A stretch of 64,000 bases of DNA, from the NCBI RefSeq assembly GCF_014268615.1, contig NZ_JABWQV010000007.1:1-64000 (forward strand), in the 5' to 3' direction. Source of the DNA: Pseudomonas tehranensis (GTDB lineage Bacteria > Pseudomonadota > Gammaproteobacteria > Pseudomonadales > Pseudomonadaceae). How positions within the stretch are numbered: position 1 is the stretch's first letter; each line of letters begins with the position of its first letter. The translations under genes and the position numbers were made by a program. Below the pieces are notes generated by a model. The model was not told where the DNA came from. It did not search any database and worked only from the letters and a program-made list of their open reading frames with translations. Below are positions 8,640-17,279 of this stretch, one piece after another.

Positions 8640-10706
8640 ATGGAACTGGCGCCGGTCCCGGACAGACAACGTTATGCACTGCTGATCTCGTTCGGGGCCG
8701 CGGTCAACATCGACATCCGCAACGGCGATGGCGCCTATTACAACTGGATGTTGGATTTCTTCCGTTCGGCGAGCAGCTCCCAGGCCGCGTGTGTCAGAGG
8801 GTTTCATGCGATGGCCTCGCAAACCGTTACTCAACCGGAGAACCAGGAGAAATTCAATCAAGTGACGCTGGAGGCCGTGGATGATCTGATCAGGCATTCA
8901 CCGGACGTCCCCGTTCTAGTGGTGAACTGGCATATGAGGTTCACCGGTCAGGCAAACGCCCACACGGGACGCGGTATTCATAAGGGACTGGTGGAAAGCA
9001 TCAAAGCTCTATGCAAAAAGTACGGTAAGGAGTGCCGGTTTATCCTGACGGTGCATGAGTTCCGCGGCCAGGGCATGCTTGAAGAACTCAGCCCCCACCT
9101 GGACGGCATAATCGCACTGAACCCCACTGTCCGCCTTGAACTTGTCCATTTGCTGGGAGGCGCCGCCCAGGTGATTCATCTGTCCCAGGTGCCCAACTTC
9201 ATGCGCACACAGAGTGGCGAGGCCGCGGATGCCTTGCGAAGAGGCCTGGCACTCGGTCCTGAAATATTCCCTCGTTCAGGCGGCGGGGCCTCAAGTTCAA
9301 GTTCAAGTTCAAGTTTGAGCATCGGAGGAGGTAGTTCCAGTTCCAGTTCGAGTTCCGAAAGCACGACGAAACTGCCTGCAACGGGATTTGACTACGATGT
9401 AGTGATTGGCCACTGGATAGCACGATTGAAAGAAACCACCCGACACGCTCCCCCATCGTCATCGTCATCGTCATCGACAGCTATCAGCCGTTTGCCCCCA
9501 AACCCGCATAGCAGACTGAAGGGTATTCTGATTTTCGGGACTATTTGTGGCAGGCATGTCACAGCGGCAACGTTGCGGGCGCTGGCGTTGGCCATTAGAA
9601 AAAGACCCAAAGTATTTGACGGTCAGTTCAAAGTCGTGATTGCCGGAAACCCGAAAAACAAGGGGTTGATGGCCTCTTTCAAGTCACTGATTGAAGAAGA
9701 ACGATTAACCAATATCTCGATTATCAACGCGATCGACACCCTCGATCGTCTCGCTTGTGTGAAGTATGCAATTTCCTTCGACACGGATGGCTATCGGGAT
9801 AACGCTTCGGCCATGATCAATGTGATTCGTGCGGGGTTCCTGCTGTTCTCTCGACGGAGTGCGGAGGAGAAAGCATTCTATAGGGGCGTCGCTGTTGCCG
9901 AGACAGACGAAGACTTGATCAAGCGAGCCCTCGATATCATTGCGGAGTGTGAGGGGGAGAATGGCGACAATCGGCGTGCTTACTATCTCGCCGCGCAACA
10001 GGGACGCTCCAGGCGAGCGGCGCCCGACAGAGTAGGAGAGGCCCTCGACCATATCTTTCATGTCATCGCTTTTCCGCGTGCCGTGTTGCCACATCCCCGT
10101 GGCGTTCTGGGCACGGTCTTGCCGTCGACCTTGGGTGATGTGGACCCGGATTTTGATGACATGGAGGTATCCAGCATTCCTTGGTTAGACGAGGAGGAAG
10201 ACCCGGACTTGTCTCCTCTCCCATATCCCTCCCAGGATGATGATTTGGGTGACGGACGCACACGGCAGCAGCGGGAGATGTACTACTACGGATATGACGA
10301 CGATGACGAGGACGATGACGATGACGACGGGGATTTTGAGGAAGAAGAGGAGGGCGATGACGAGGACAGTATTGCCCCTTCCACGGTACCGGTTCAGCCA
10401 GCGCTTCCCGTTGTCTTTGCTTCGAATATCCAAGACGGACATGAAAGCTCTTCTTCCGATAACGATGAAGATCACGATGAAGATGAAGATGAAGAGGATC
10501 CCTATTTTTCTCCTCTCTTGTATCCCGCCCAGGATGATGATCTGGGTGACGAACGCACACGGCAGCAGCGGGAGATGTACTACTACGGATATGACGATGA
10601 CGATGACGATGATGAGGGTGACGAGGACGACCTAGACGAAGAGGAGGATGATGAGGGGGACGAGGATGACGAGAACGAGTCGAGGAGGAAGAGAAGGCGA
10701 AGGTAA
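8640..10706 (+). CDS. putative GT-B glycosyltransferase-like protein with Ser tracts, duplicated acidic repeat and basic tail
   Basis: 688 residues, start ATG 8640 after GGGAG. Last gene of the DUF4123 cluster and its likely cargo. Residues 1-215 form an alpha/beta region (VPVLVVNWHMRF..., FILTVHEFRGQG, LDGIIALNPTV) resembling the acceptor half of a GT-B enzyme. Residues about 285-455 resemble the donor half (GILIFGTICGR, FKVVIAGNPKNKG, YAISFDTDGYRDNASA). A classical EX7E pair is not obvious. Between the halves lie three serine tracts (from 217, 231 and 272). Residues 518-688 are extremely acidic and contain a 38-residue unit twice (YYYGY followed by Asp runs), ending in an Arg/Lys cluster. 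No signal peptide. Best guess: a T6SS-delivered or T6SS-linked glycosyltransferase; this is inference. Confidence 0.6.
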   Translation: MELAPVPDRQRYALLISFGAAVNIDIRNGDGAYYNWMLDFFRSASSSQAACVRGFHAMASQTVTQPENQEKFNQVTLEAVDDLIRHSPDVPVLVVNWHMRFTGQANAHTGRGIHKGLVESIKALCKKYGKECRFILTVHEFRGQGMLEELSPHLDGIIALNPTVRLELVHLLGGAAQVIHLSQVPNFMRTQSGEAADALRRGLALGPEIFPRSGGGASSSSSSSSLSIGGGSSSSSSSSESTTKLPATGFDYDVVIGHWIARLKETTRHAPPSSSSSSSTAISRLPPNPHSRLKGILIFGTICGRHVTAATLRALALAIRKRPKVFDGQFKVVIAGNPKNKGLMASFKSLIEEERLTNISIINAIDTLDRLACVKYAISFDTDGYRDNASAMINVIRAGFLLFSRRSAEEKAFYRGVAVAETDEDLIKRALDIIAECEGENGDNRRAYYLAAQQGRSRRAAPDRVGEALDHIFHVIAFPRAVLPHPRGVLGTVLPSTLGDVDPDFDDMEVSSIPWLDEEEDPDLSPLPYPSQDDDLGDGRTRQQREMYYYGYDDDDEDDDDDDGDFEEEEEGDDEDSIAPSTVPVQPALPVVFASNIQDGHESSSSDNDEDHDEDEDEEDPYFSPLLYPAQDDDLGDERTRQQREMYYYGYDDDDDDDEGDEDDLDEEEDDEGDEDDENESRRKRRRR
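9291..9476 (+). repeat. three hexanucleotide serine-coding repeat tracts
   Basis: Inside the GT-B-like gene: TCAAGT four times at 9291-9314, AGTTCC/AGTTCG four times at 9333-9356, and TCGTCA three times plus TCG at 9456-9476. All encode serine and keep the frame, so copy-number change would alter linker length only. Confidence 0.9.
10194..10604 (+). repeat. in-frame 114-bp duplication in the acidic region
   Basis: Two copies of a 38-codon unit, 10194-10307 and 10491-10604, offset by exactly 99 codons. Both carry EEDP, SPL, YP, QDDDLGD, RTRQQREMYYYGY and an Asp run. The segment between them is low-complexity acidic sequence. Confidence 0.92.
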
Positions 10707-10783
10707 GATCGAAAGTTGTCGCTTGGTAATGGCGGCAGCTGAATTATCCTCTTCATAAGACTGCTTGCTCCTGCCTGGAGAAT

Positions 10784-10815
10784 CCGACGCCAGATCGCTG
10801 GCATCGGGTTTTATT
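10784..10815 (+). terminator. terminator of the GT-B-like gene cluster
   Basis: CCGACGCCAG and CTGGCATCGG pair (one C-A mismatch) around an ATCG loop, followed by GTTTTATT. It lies 78 bp past the stop at 10706 and before the convergent permease gene. Confidence 0.6.
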
Positions 10816-10855
10816 GGGTCCTTGAGCGGCAGATGATTGCGCGAATCCGTAGCCG

Positions 10856-11623
10856 TCAGGCCTTGACCCAGCGCTGACGACTCCAACTGCTCAGCGTATC
10901 GACCGCAAGGACCAGCAACAGCATCGCCAGAATCACCGTGCTGGCCTGCGCCTCCTGGAACAGGCTGAGGCTGACATAAAGCATTTGCCCCAATCCGCCG
11001 GCGCCGACGAAGCCGAGCACGCTGGCCATGCGGATGTTGTTCTCCCAGCGGTACAGGCTGTAGGCCAACAGCTGCGGCATCAGGTTGGGCAGGGTGCCGT
11101 AACAGAACGCCCACACGGCATTGCCGCCTTGCAGGCGAATGGCTTCGGCCGGTTCTGGTGGGGTGTTTTCCAGCGCTTCGGCAAACAGCCGACCGAGCAC
11201 GCCGGTGGTGTGCAGGGCCAATGCCAGGGTGCCGGCATTGGGGCCCAGCCCTGCAGCCAGGACCATCAGCGCCGCCCACACCAGTTCAGGAACCGCGCGC
11301 AAGGCGTTGAGTATCAGGCGCGAGGCGCTTTGCATCGGCCAACCGAAGCGCCCAGCGGCGGGCAAGGCCAATACCAGGCCGAACACTGCCGCAAGCAGGG
11401 TGCCAAGGGCGGACATGGCAATGGTTTCCAGGGCTCCGTGGCCGATTGCTTTCAGATGGCTGGGGCTCAGGTCCGGGCTGAGAAAACGTTGGGCATAAGC
11501 GCCCATCCGGTTCAGGTTGCCGCTGTCGCCAAGCTGGCCGAGGTCGATGCCCAGATAGGCGAACGAGGCGACGACAGCTGCGCCGATGCACAGGAACAAT
11601 AGCGCGTTGATCAGGCGGTTCAT
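10856..11623 (-). CDS. phnE: PhnE-type ABC transporter permease (second copy)
   Basis: 255 residues with an N-terminal anchor and five or six further membrane spans. The binding-protein-dependent permease loop is around RAVPELVWA and the EAA-type region (EAIRLQGGNAVWAFCYGTLPN). The C-terminal [22 protein letters not shown] block is typical of PhnE. It overlaps the preceding permease by 4 bp (ATGA-type), so the four ABC genes form one minus-strand operon. With the other PhnE it would make a heterodimeric channel for a small oxyanion. Substrate could be phosphonate, phosphite or selenate; see the binding protein. Confidence 0.85.
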   Translation of the reverse strand: MNRLINALLFLCIGAAVVASFAYLGIDLGQLGDSGNLNRMGAYAQRFLSPDLSPSHLKAIGHGALETIAMSALGTLLAAVFGLVLALPAAGRFGWPMQSASRLILNALRAVPELVWAALMVLAAGLGPNAGTLALALHTTGVLGRLFAEALENTPPEPAEAIRLQGGNAVWAFCYGTLPNLMPQLLAYSLYRWENNIRMASVLGFVGAGGLGQMLYVSLSLFQEAQASTVILAMLLLVLAVDTLSSWSRQRWVKA

Positions 11624-12447
11624 GCCAGCCTCCAGCGCAGCAGGCGACTGAGTTGATCGGCCAGCAGGACTAGGACGAGGAACGTCAACAGCATGCTGGC
11701 CACTTCACCACCGGCGAACATGCGCAACGACAGGTCCATTTGCTGGCCCAGGCCACCGGCACCGACGAAGCCCATCACCACCGAGGCGCGGATGGCGCAC
11801 TCCCAGCGGTACACCGTGTAGGACAGCAGCTCCGCCGCGACATTGGGTAGGATCCCGTAGCAGAAGGCTGTCAGTCGGCCGCTGCCGGCCTGCAACAGCG
11901 CATGGGCCGGACGCTGGTCGACCGACTCGTAGATTTCCGCGTAGACCTTGCCCAACATGCCGCTGTAGGTGATGGCGATGGCCAGCACCCCGGCCGTCGG
12001 ACCAAGGCCGACCGCGCGTACGAACAGCAGCGCCCAGACGATTTCCGGCACGCTGCGCAGGAAAATCAGCAGGCCGCGTACCGGCCAACGCAGCAGTTGC
12101 CCCCAATAGCCCGGTTGGCCGCCACGGGAGGCCGCCGACAGCGACAGGGCACGGCTGGCCAGCAGGCTGGCGGGAACGGCGAACAGCAATGCCAGGGCCA
12201 TGCCGGCTGTGGCGATGGCCAGGGTCTGCAAGGTGGCTTGCAAGAGCAGCTCAATGAACGCATCGCCATGGGCTGGTGGCCAGAAGGCGGCGACAAACCG
12301 GCCCATCTCGCTTTGACTGTCGCTCGCCAGCAACACGCCAAGGTCCAGCTCGCTGAAGTGGATGCCTGGCCACAGAAGGACAAACGCCAACAGGCAGAGC
12401 AGCAGGCGAGGGCCGCTGGCGGGGTCTCGGGTATCGCGTGTCAGCAT
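11620..12447 (-). CDS. phnE: PhnE-type ABC transporter permease (first copy)
   Basis: 275 residues, inner membrane, with about six spans. It carries the same landmarks as its neighbour: [20 protein letters not shown], then [18 protein letters not shown], then [22 protein letters not shown]. Two non-identical PhnE subunits in tandem are common in this transporter class. It overlaps the ATPase gene by 7 bp and the next permease by 4 bp, indicating translational coupling. Confidence 0.85.
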   Translation of the reverse strand: MLTRDTRDPASGPRLLLCLLAFVLLWPGIHFSELDLGVLLASDSQSEMGRFVAAFWPPAHGDAFIELLLQATLQTLAIATAGMALALLFAVPASLLASRALSLSAASRGGQPGYWGQLLRWPVRGLLIFLRSVPEIVWALLFVRAVGLGPTAGVLAIAITYSGMLGKVYAEIYESVDQRPAHALLQAGSGRLTAFCYGILPNVAAELLSYTVYRWECAIRASVVMGFVGAGGLGQQMDLSLRMFAGGEVASMLLTFLVLVLLADQLSRLLRWRLA

Positions 12448-13238
12448 CGGGGGATCTGCACACTCAAGGGGGAGGGTGGTGCAGGCGAGGGTTGCAACTG
12501 CTCATTGGCGTAAAGTTTGTCAAGCCGTTCACGGTCGACAGCATCGGTCGGCAGGTCGAACAGGATCTGTCCGTCACGCAGGCCGATGATCCGCGAAAAG
12601 TGCGCCAGGGCCAGGTCCACCGCATGCAGGCTGGCGACCAGGGTGACGTTGTGCTCCCGGGCATGGCGACAGAGCACTGAAAGGGTGTGCTCGGCCAGCA
12701 CCGGATCCATGGCTGAAACCGGTTCATCGGCCAGCAACACCTCGGGTGCCTGATACAGCACCCGGGCAATACCCACGCGCTGTAGCTGGCCGCCGGAGAG
12801 TTGCTGGCATTGCGCGAACAGCTTGTCGCTCAGATCCAGCCTGGTCAATGCCGCCCGTGCGCCGGAAACATCCAGCGGGTGCAGCAGATTCAGCAGGCTC
12901 TTGCCCATGCCCCATTGCCCCAGTTTGCCAGCGAGCACCGCCGTGACCACGCGCTGGCGCGGTGGCAGGGGCGGCGCTTGGTGAATCAGGCCGATGCGCG
13001 CGCGCAGGCGCTGCCGTTGGCGGGCAGACAACTGCCAGACTCGTTCACCGAGCACCTGCATTTCACCGCTCGCCGGTGGCAGGGCCGTGCCCAGCAGATT
13101 GAGCAGGCTCGATTTACCCGCGCCAGACGGACCGATGATGGCGACCTGTTCGCCGGCACCGATGTGCAGCTCCACGCCACGTAGCGCCTGGACGCCGTTG
13201 GCGTGGGTAACGCTGACCTGGGTCAGATCTAATGTCAT
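12441..13238 (-). CDS. phnC: PhnC-type ABC transporter ATP-binding protein
   Basis: 265 residues. Walker [10 protein letters not shown] (36-44), the ABC signature [13 protein letters not shown] (about 147-159), Walker B with [13 protein letters not shown] (about 166-178) and the switch His in SLHAVDLAL are all present, so the ATPase should be active. It energises import by the two PhnE permeases. The start overlaps the stop of the binding-protein gene (13235-13238, ATGA). Confidence 0.88.
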   Translation of the reverse strand: MTLDLTQVSVTHANGVQALRGVELHIGAGEQVAIIGPSGAGKSSLLNLLGTALPPASGEMQVLGERVWQLSARQRQRLRARIGLIHQAPPLPPRQRVVTAVLAGKLGQWGMGKSLLNLLHPLDVSGARAALTRLDLSDKLFAQCQQLSGGQLQRVGIARVLYQAPEVLLADEPVSAMDPVLAEHTLSVLCRHAREHNVTLVASLHAVDLALAHFSRIIGLRDGQILFDLPTDAVDRERLDKLYANEQLQPSPAPPSPLSVQIPRC

Positions 13239-14086
13239 TTGAGCAGTTCGGCGGCGCGTGCGGCTTCTTCGATGCCCTTGTAGTTCTCAGGCTTGGTTTC
13301 GATGAAGCGGCTGGCAGCCTGCAGATCGAGGATTTCCTTATCCTTCGGATTTGCCGGGTCGAGTGCCAGGAAGGCTGCCTTGATTTTGGCTGCCAGCGCC
13401 GGGTCGAGCGTTCCGCGCACCGTCCAGTTGTAGTCGAAGTAGGCCGGGGTGGTGGCAAACACCTTGACCTTGGCGGTGTCGACCTTGCCGGCGGCGACCA
13501 GTTTTTCCCAGACGCTGGCGTTCAGTACCCCAGCGTCCACTTTACCGGCCTGGACCCAGGCGACGGTGGCGTCATGGGCGCCGGAGTAACCTACGCGGCT
13601 GAAGTAGCTTTCCGGCTTGATACCGTCCTGGAGCATGAAATAGCGCGGCATCAGGCTGCCAGAGGTGGAAGACACCGAACCGAATGCAAAGCTCTTGCCC
13701 TTGAGGTCGGCGAGGGATTTGACCGCCGGGTCGGCGCTGATGAATTTACTGGTGAATTGGGCGTCCTGCTCGCGTTGCACGAGCGGGATCGCATTACCGG
13801 TTTTCAAGCGCGCCTGCACGAACGTGAAGCCACCCAGCCAGGCCAGGTCGATGCGGTCGGTCGCCAGCGCCTCGACCACAGCCGGGTAGTCGCTCACGGG
13901 AATGAACTCGACTTTCATGCCGGTCTGTTGTTCCAGATACGCCCCCAAAGGCTTGAACTTGCGCAGCAGTTCGGTAGGGGCTTCATCGGGAATCGCACTG
14001 ACTTTCAAGGTGTCGGCAGCCTGGGCCAGCAGGGCGCTGACAGACAGGGTCAAGCCGACGGCCAATGCCAGGGAACGCTTGAGCAT
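13235..14086 (-). CDS. phnD: PhnD-like periplasmic binding protein (phosphonate / phosphite / putative selenate class)
   Basis: Start ATG 14086 follows GGAGA; the frame upstream to 14143 has no ribosome site. 283 residues with a clear signal peptide ([22 protein letters not shown], cut near residue 23). The mature part has type-II binding-protein landmarks: [39 protein letters not shown], and [15 protein letters not shown], which lines the oxyanion pocket in PhnD relatives. From memory the [10 protein letters not shown] opening is characteristic of the subfamily annotated as putative selenate-binding rather than classical PhnD. First gene of the four-gene operon; a divergent TonB receptor begins 271 bp away. 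Confidence 0.83.
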   Translation of the reverse strand: MLKRSLALAVGLTLSVSALLAQAADTLKVSAIPDEAPTELLRKFKPLGAYLEQQTGMKVEFIPVSDYPAVVEALATDRIDLAWLGGFTFVQARLKTGNAIPLVQREQDAQFTSKFISADPAVKSLADLKGKSFAFGSVSSTSGSLMPRYFMLQDGIKPESYFSRVGYSGAHDATVAWVQAGKVDAGVLNASVWEKLVAAGKVDTAKVKVFATTPAYFDYNWTVRGTLDPALAAKIKAAFLALDPANPKDKEILDLQAASRFIETKPENYKGIEEAARAAELLK

Positions 14087-14120
14087 GGAAAATCTCCGGT
14101 ACGTTAACGCAAGAATATTG

Positions 14121-14155
14121 AAGCGCCAGGCACTCGCGAACAACCGCCTGGCGCT
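14121..14155. promoter_or_regulatory. perfect 11-bp inverted repeat in the phnD 5' region
   Basis: AAGCGCCAGGC and GCCTGGCGCTT pair perfectly across a 13-nt loop, 35 bp upstream of the phnD start, in the spacer shared with the TonB receptor. No T tract follows on either strand, so an operator or 5'-UTR hairpin is more likely than a terminator. Confidence 0.5.
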
Positions 14156-14357
14156 TTGTGAGGGTAGACGAATGAGTGTGCTAACGGTCGTATTTGGCCG
14201 CTGTGAATCTCGGCCATCCAGTCACAATGCGCGGATCCTACAAGCTCAAACGCGCGATGCAAGCAGTTCTTGGCTGTTACCGCACCCTGGGGCTGGATTG
14301 TCCCGAGCGTTTACGATTTTTTCCATAGTCTGGATGATGTAGCCTCGCAGATGATAC

Positions 14358-16763
14358 ATGTCAGTTCGCTATCAGAGGTTTGCTGTGTCCAGGATGATTG
14401 AACCCAGAGTGCGTTATGGATGCCTGTTTCATGTTGTATGTTGGTTCTATCTGAGTGGGGCACAGGCTGATGATCAGGATCCTGGTGCTGAACAGGCTGA
14501 GCCTGGCCGGCCTTCGGTCTTGGTGCTCGACGAGGTGAAGGTCACTGCCCGCCACCGCGAGGAGCGCGTGCAGGCAGTGCCGATTGCCATGAACGTGCTC
14601 AATGGCGAGCAATTGAACGATGCCGGCATCTATCGTACCGAGGACCTGCAGCAGCGCGTGCCGAGTCTGTTGGTAGCCGTGCCCAGTGCGCGCTATGCCA
14701 GCTACGGTATTCGCGGACTCGGTTCGAGCTCCTACAACGATGGTCTGGACGGCAGTGTCGGGGTGTTTCTCGATGGGGTTTACCTCGGGCGCCAGGGCAT
14801 GTCGCTGGTCGACCTGGTCGACATCGAGCGGGTCGAGGTGTTGCGGGGGCCACAGGGCACCTTGTATGGCAAGAACACCACGGCGGGTGCGATCAACATC
14901 AGCAGCCGCGCGCCCACCTTCGAGCCGCAGGGCAATGGCGAGGTGTCGGTGGGCAGTGATGGCCTGCGTCAGTATCGCGGTACGGTTTCAGGCGCGCTGA
15001 TCGACGGTGTGTTGGCAGGGCGCCTGACCGGCTACGACGTAGAGCGCGATGGCCTCATCGAGAACACTTACGACGGCAGCCACCTGGGTGACCAGAACCG
15101 CCAGGGCGTACGGGGTCAGTTGCTGTGGACGCCGAGCGAAACGTTCAGCGCGCGGCTGATCGGTGAGTATGGTTGGCAGGACGAGCAGGGCAACGCCTTT
15201 GCGGCCAGCAACTACAGCCAGACGAGCATCGATCGAGCTGCCTTCGTTGGCTACCGCCAACTGCCTGTAGACCCTTATGCGCGTCGCGTGCAGCAAGACG
15301 AACCGAGCACGGTGAAGACGCTGCAGACCGGCACAACGCTGGAGTTGAACTGGCTGCTCGACAGCGGCGCCACGCTGACCAGCATCAGCGGTTACCGGGA
15401 CTGGACCTATGATGCTGACCAGGACGGCGATGGCATGCCGCTGTCGGTGGCCGAAAGCGCCGCCGTGAAACTCGATCAGCATCAATTCAGCCAGGAGTTG
15501 CGCCTGGCCGATTCACCCAACGAACACTTCGACTACGTGGTGGGCCTTTATTATTTGCGGCAGAAGTTGAACCGCGATGTGGGCGTGCGTTTCGGCGAGG
15601 ACGCGGCCGCTTATTTTCTGGGGGATCGACCGGAAATCGACTGGCTGGGCATTACGCCCGGAATGATTGCCCCGTCGTTGCTCGATGGCGCGCAGCAGGA
15701 CTTCGACGGTCAGCAGCGCACCGACAGCCGCGCCGTGTTCGGTCAACTCACCTGGCATGCCACGGACCGTCTGGCGATCACACCAGGGCTGCGTTACACC
15801 CGCGAGCGCAAGCAGGGTTGGCTGTCGCGCAGCGTTTCGGGGTTGTCGCCACTGGGTCCGGACCTGATCTCGCAGTTGGCGGGCCCGTTGCTGCGCAGCG
15901 TCGCACTCGGCGGCGAGTACTACCGACGTGATGCGATTGAGGAGAGCAACCTTTCCGGGCAATTGACGTTCAGCTACCAGTTTGCCGATGACCTGCTCGG
16001 TTATGCCAGTTGGTCGCGCGGTTACAAGGCCGGTGGGATCAATCTCGACGTAATCGGCCCCAATGTCTCATCGACATTCGATGCGGAGCGGGTCACTTCG
16101 GTCGAAGTGGGTCTCAAGCGCAGCTTCTGGAACGAACGCGGCATGCTCGATCTGGCTGTGTACCAGGCCGATGTCGACGACTACCAGGCATTGACCAACC
16201 GTGCGCCGGCGAACCAGTTTTCGCCGCCGATCCGCGACAACCTGATCAATGTCGGCAAAGTGCGCCTGCGCGGGATCGAACTGGACGCGCAGCTACGTGC
16301 CAGCGAACGGGTTGACTTGAGGCTGGGGATCGCCTGGAGTGACGCACGCTACCGTGATTTTCCCAACGCGCCGTGCTCGCCAACCAGCGCGCAGTGGTCC
16401 TGCGACTTGGGAGGTCAACGCGTGTTCAACGCCCCAGAGTGGAACGCCAATACCGGAATCGACTATCGCTACCCACTGGAGCATGGCCTGGAGCTGTTCA
16501 GCGCCCTGGACTACAAATTCCGCAGCGGTTACTACGGCACGCTCGAAGGTGGCCCGGGCAGCTATCAGCCATCCTACGGGCTGACCAACCTGCGTCTTGG
16601 ACTGCGCCGCAGCAACAGGCGTTGGGAAGCCGAACTGTGGGCGCGCAATCTGTTCGACAAGAACTACATCACCGCGGTTTACGCCCGGCTTGGCGCAGGT
16701 GATTACGGAGTGCTTACAGGCGACCCGCGCAGCGTCGGCATGACTTTGCGAACGCGCTGGTAG
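14358..16763 (+). CDS. TonB-dependent outer-membrane receptor
   Basis: 801 residues from ATG 14358; ATG 14394 is an equally plausible start and gives a cleaner signal peptide ending near ...LSGAQA. A TonB-box-like stretch (VLVLDEVKVTA) is followed by the plug domain (YGIRGLGSSSYNDGLDGSVGVFLDGVYLGR, and VEVLRGPQGTLYGKNTTAGAIN), then a 22-strand barrel region ending NLFDKNYIT... and a terminal aromatic residue (MTLRTRW). The barrel resembles the broad iron-complex/vitamin receptor class. Divergent from the phn-type ABC operon, so it may bring the same or a complexed substrate across the outer membrane. Ligand unknown. Confidence 0.88.
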   Translation: MSVRYQRFAVSRMIEPRVRYGCLFHVVCWFYLSGAQADDQDPGAEQAEPGRPSVLVLDEVKVTARHREERVQAVPIAMNVLNGEQLNDAGIYRTEDLQQRVPSLLVAVPSARYASYGIRGLGSSSYNDGLDGSVGVFLDGVYLGRQGMSLVDLVDIERVEVLRGPQGTLYGKNTTAGAINISSRAPTFEPQGNGEVSVGSDGLRQYRGTVSGALIDGVLAGRLTGYDVERDGLIENTYDGSHLGDQNRQGVRGQLLWTPSETFSARLIGEYGWQDEQGNAFAASNYSQTSIDRAAFVGYRQLPVDPYARRVQQDEPSTVKTLQTGTTLELNWLLDSGATLTSISGYRDWTYDADQDGDGMPLSVAESAAVKLDQHQFSQELRLADSPNEHFDYVVGLYYLRQKLNRDVGVRFGEDAAAYFLGDRPEIDWLGITPGMIAPSLLDGAQQDFDGQQRTDSRAVFGQLTWHATDRLAITPGLRYTRERKQGWLSRSVSGLSPLGPDLISQLAGPLLRSVALGGEYYRRDAIEESNLSGQLTFSYQFADDLLGYASWSRGYKAGGINLDVIGPNVSSTFDAERVTSVEVGLKRSFWNERGMLDLAVYQADVDDYQALTNRAPANQFSPPIRDNLINVGKVRLRGIELDAQLRASERVDLRLGIAWSDARYRDFPNAPCSPTSAQWSCDLGGQRVFNAPEWNANTGIDYRYPLEHGLELFSALDYKFRSGYYGTLEGGPGSYQPSYGLTNLRLGLRRSNRRWEAELWARNLFDKNYITAVYARLGAGDYGVLTGDPRSVGMTLRTRW

Positions 16764-16770
16764 TTCTCGA

Positions 16771-16806
16771 CCTAACTAAACTAAATGACTATTTGGTTTA
16801 GTTAGG
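16771..16806. terminator. AT-rich bidirectional hairpin between convergent genes
   Basis: CCTAACTAAACTAAAT and ATTTGGTTTAGTTAGG pair over 16 bp (one G-T) around a GACT loop. It separates the TonB receptor stop (16763) from the convergent HxlR gene end (16822). No T tract follows, so terminator activity is probable but not certain. Confidence 0.5.
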
Positions 16807-16821
16807 TTCATGAGCAGGGGT

Positions 16822-17229
16822 TCAAGAATGGGCGAGGGCAGACGCGCGACGTGCGCTGATGCGCTCGACCGTCTGCATATGTTCCGTGCCCCATGTGCAC
16901 AGCCCGCTCAGCGCAGTCGCCAGGGATTGCCCGAAAGGCGTGAGGGAATACTCGACCTTGGGTGGTATTTCATGGAAGTCGATGCGTGCAATTATTTCAT
17001 CGCGTTCCAGCTCCTTGAGCTGTTGGATCAGCACCTTATCGGTCACGCCGCCGATCGCACGTCTCAGTTCGCCGTACCGGTGAACATTTTTCGCCAGGTT
17101 ATACAAGACCAAGGGTTTCCATTTGCCGCCAATGACGGACAGGGCGGCTTCGAGTCCGCAATTAAAGCTGTTGTTGACCATGGTCTGAAGTTCCAAGGGG
17201 GTACTTACTAAAAGGTGCATACTATTCAA
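16822..17229 (-). CDS. HxlR family transcriptional regulator
   Basis: Up to 135 residues; ATG 17181 (giving MVNNSFNC, 119 residues) may be the true start, since HxlR proteins usually begin shortly before the conserved Cys. The winged-helix body has GKWKPLVLYNLAKNVHRYGELRRAIGGVTDKVLIQQLKELE in separate helices and the SLTPFGQSL wing. The single Cys in NCGLEAAL is typical of redox- or aldehyde-sensing members. Divergently placed from an SDR gene with an operator-like palindrome between them, so it probably controls that gene and itself. Confidence 0.88.
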   Translation of the reverse strand: MNSMHLLVSTPLELQTMVNNSFNCGLEAALSVIGGKWKPLVLYNLAKNVHRYGELRRAIGGVTDKVLIQQLKELERDEIIARIDFHEIPPKVEYSLTPFGQSLATALSGLCTWGTEHMQTVERISARRASALAHS

Positions 17230-17236
17230 AAGAATA
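17196..17236. promoter_or_regulatory. candidate HxlR operator region
   Basis: Two dyad elements lie between the divergent HxlR and SDR genes: GTACTTAC-N6-GTGCATAC (about 17200-17221), resembling the GTACT/AGTAC operators of HxlR proteins, and the palindrome CTATTC-AAAA-GAATAG (about 17220-17235). The longer HxlR start codon would overlap this region, which favours the ATG at 17181. Confidence 0.45.
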
Positions 17237-17279
17237 GCCTGGATCTAGAGTTGGGCCTCAACATTCTTGGGAGTTAACC

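Noticed and set aside
9291-10604. repetitive DNA that could suggest a CRISPR array or satellite
   Set aside because: Repeats are in frame within one gene, have no regular spacers and encode Ser or Asp/Glu runs.
14087-14357. Pho box for the phn-type operon
   Set aside because: Only weak CTGTTAC-like fragments were seen; no two correctly spaced CTGTCAT halves.
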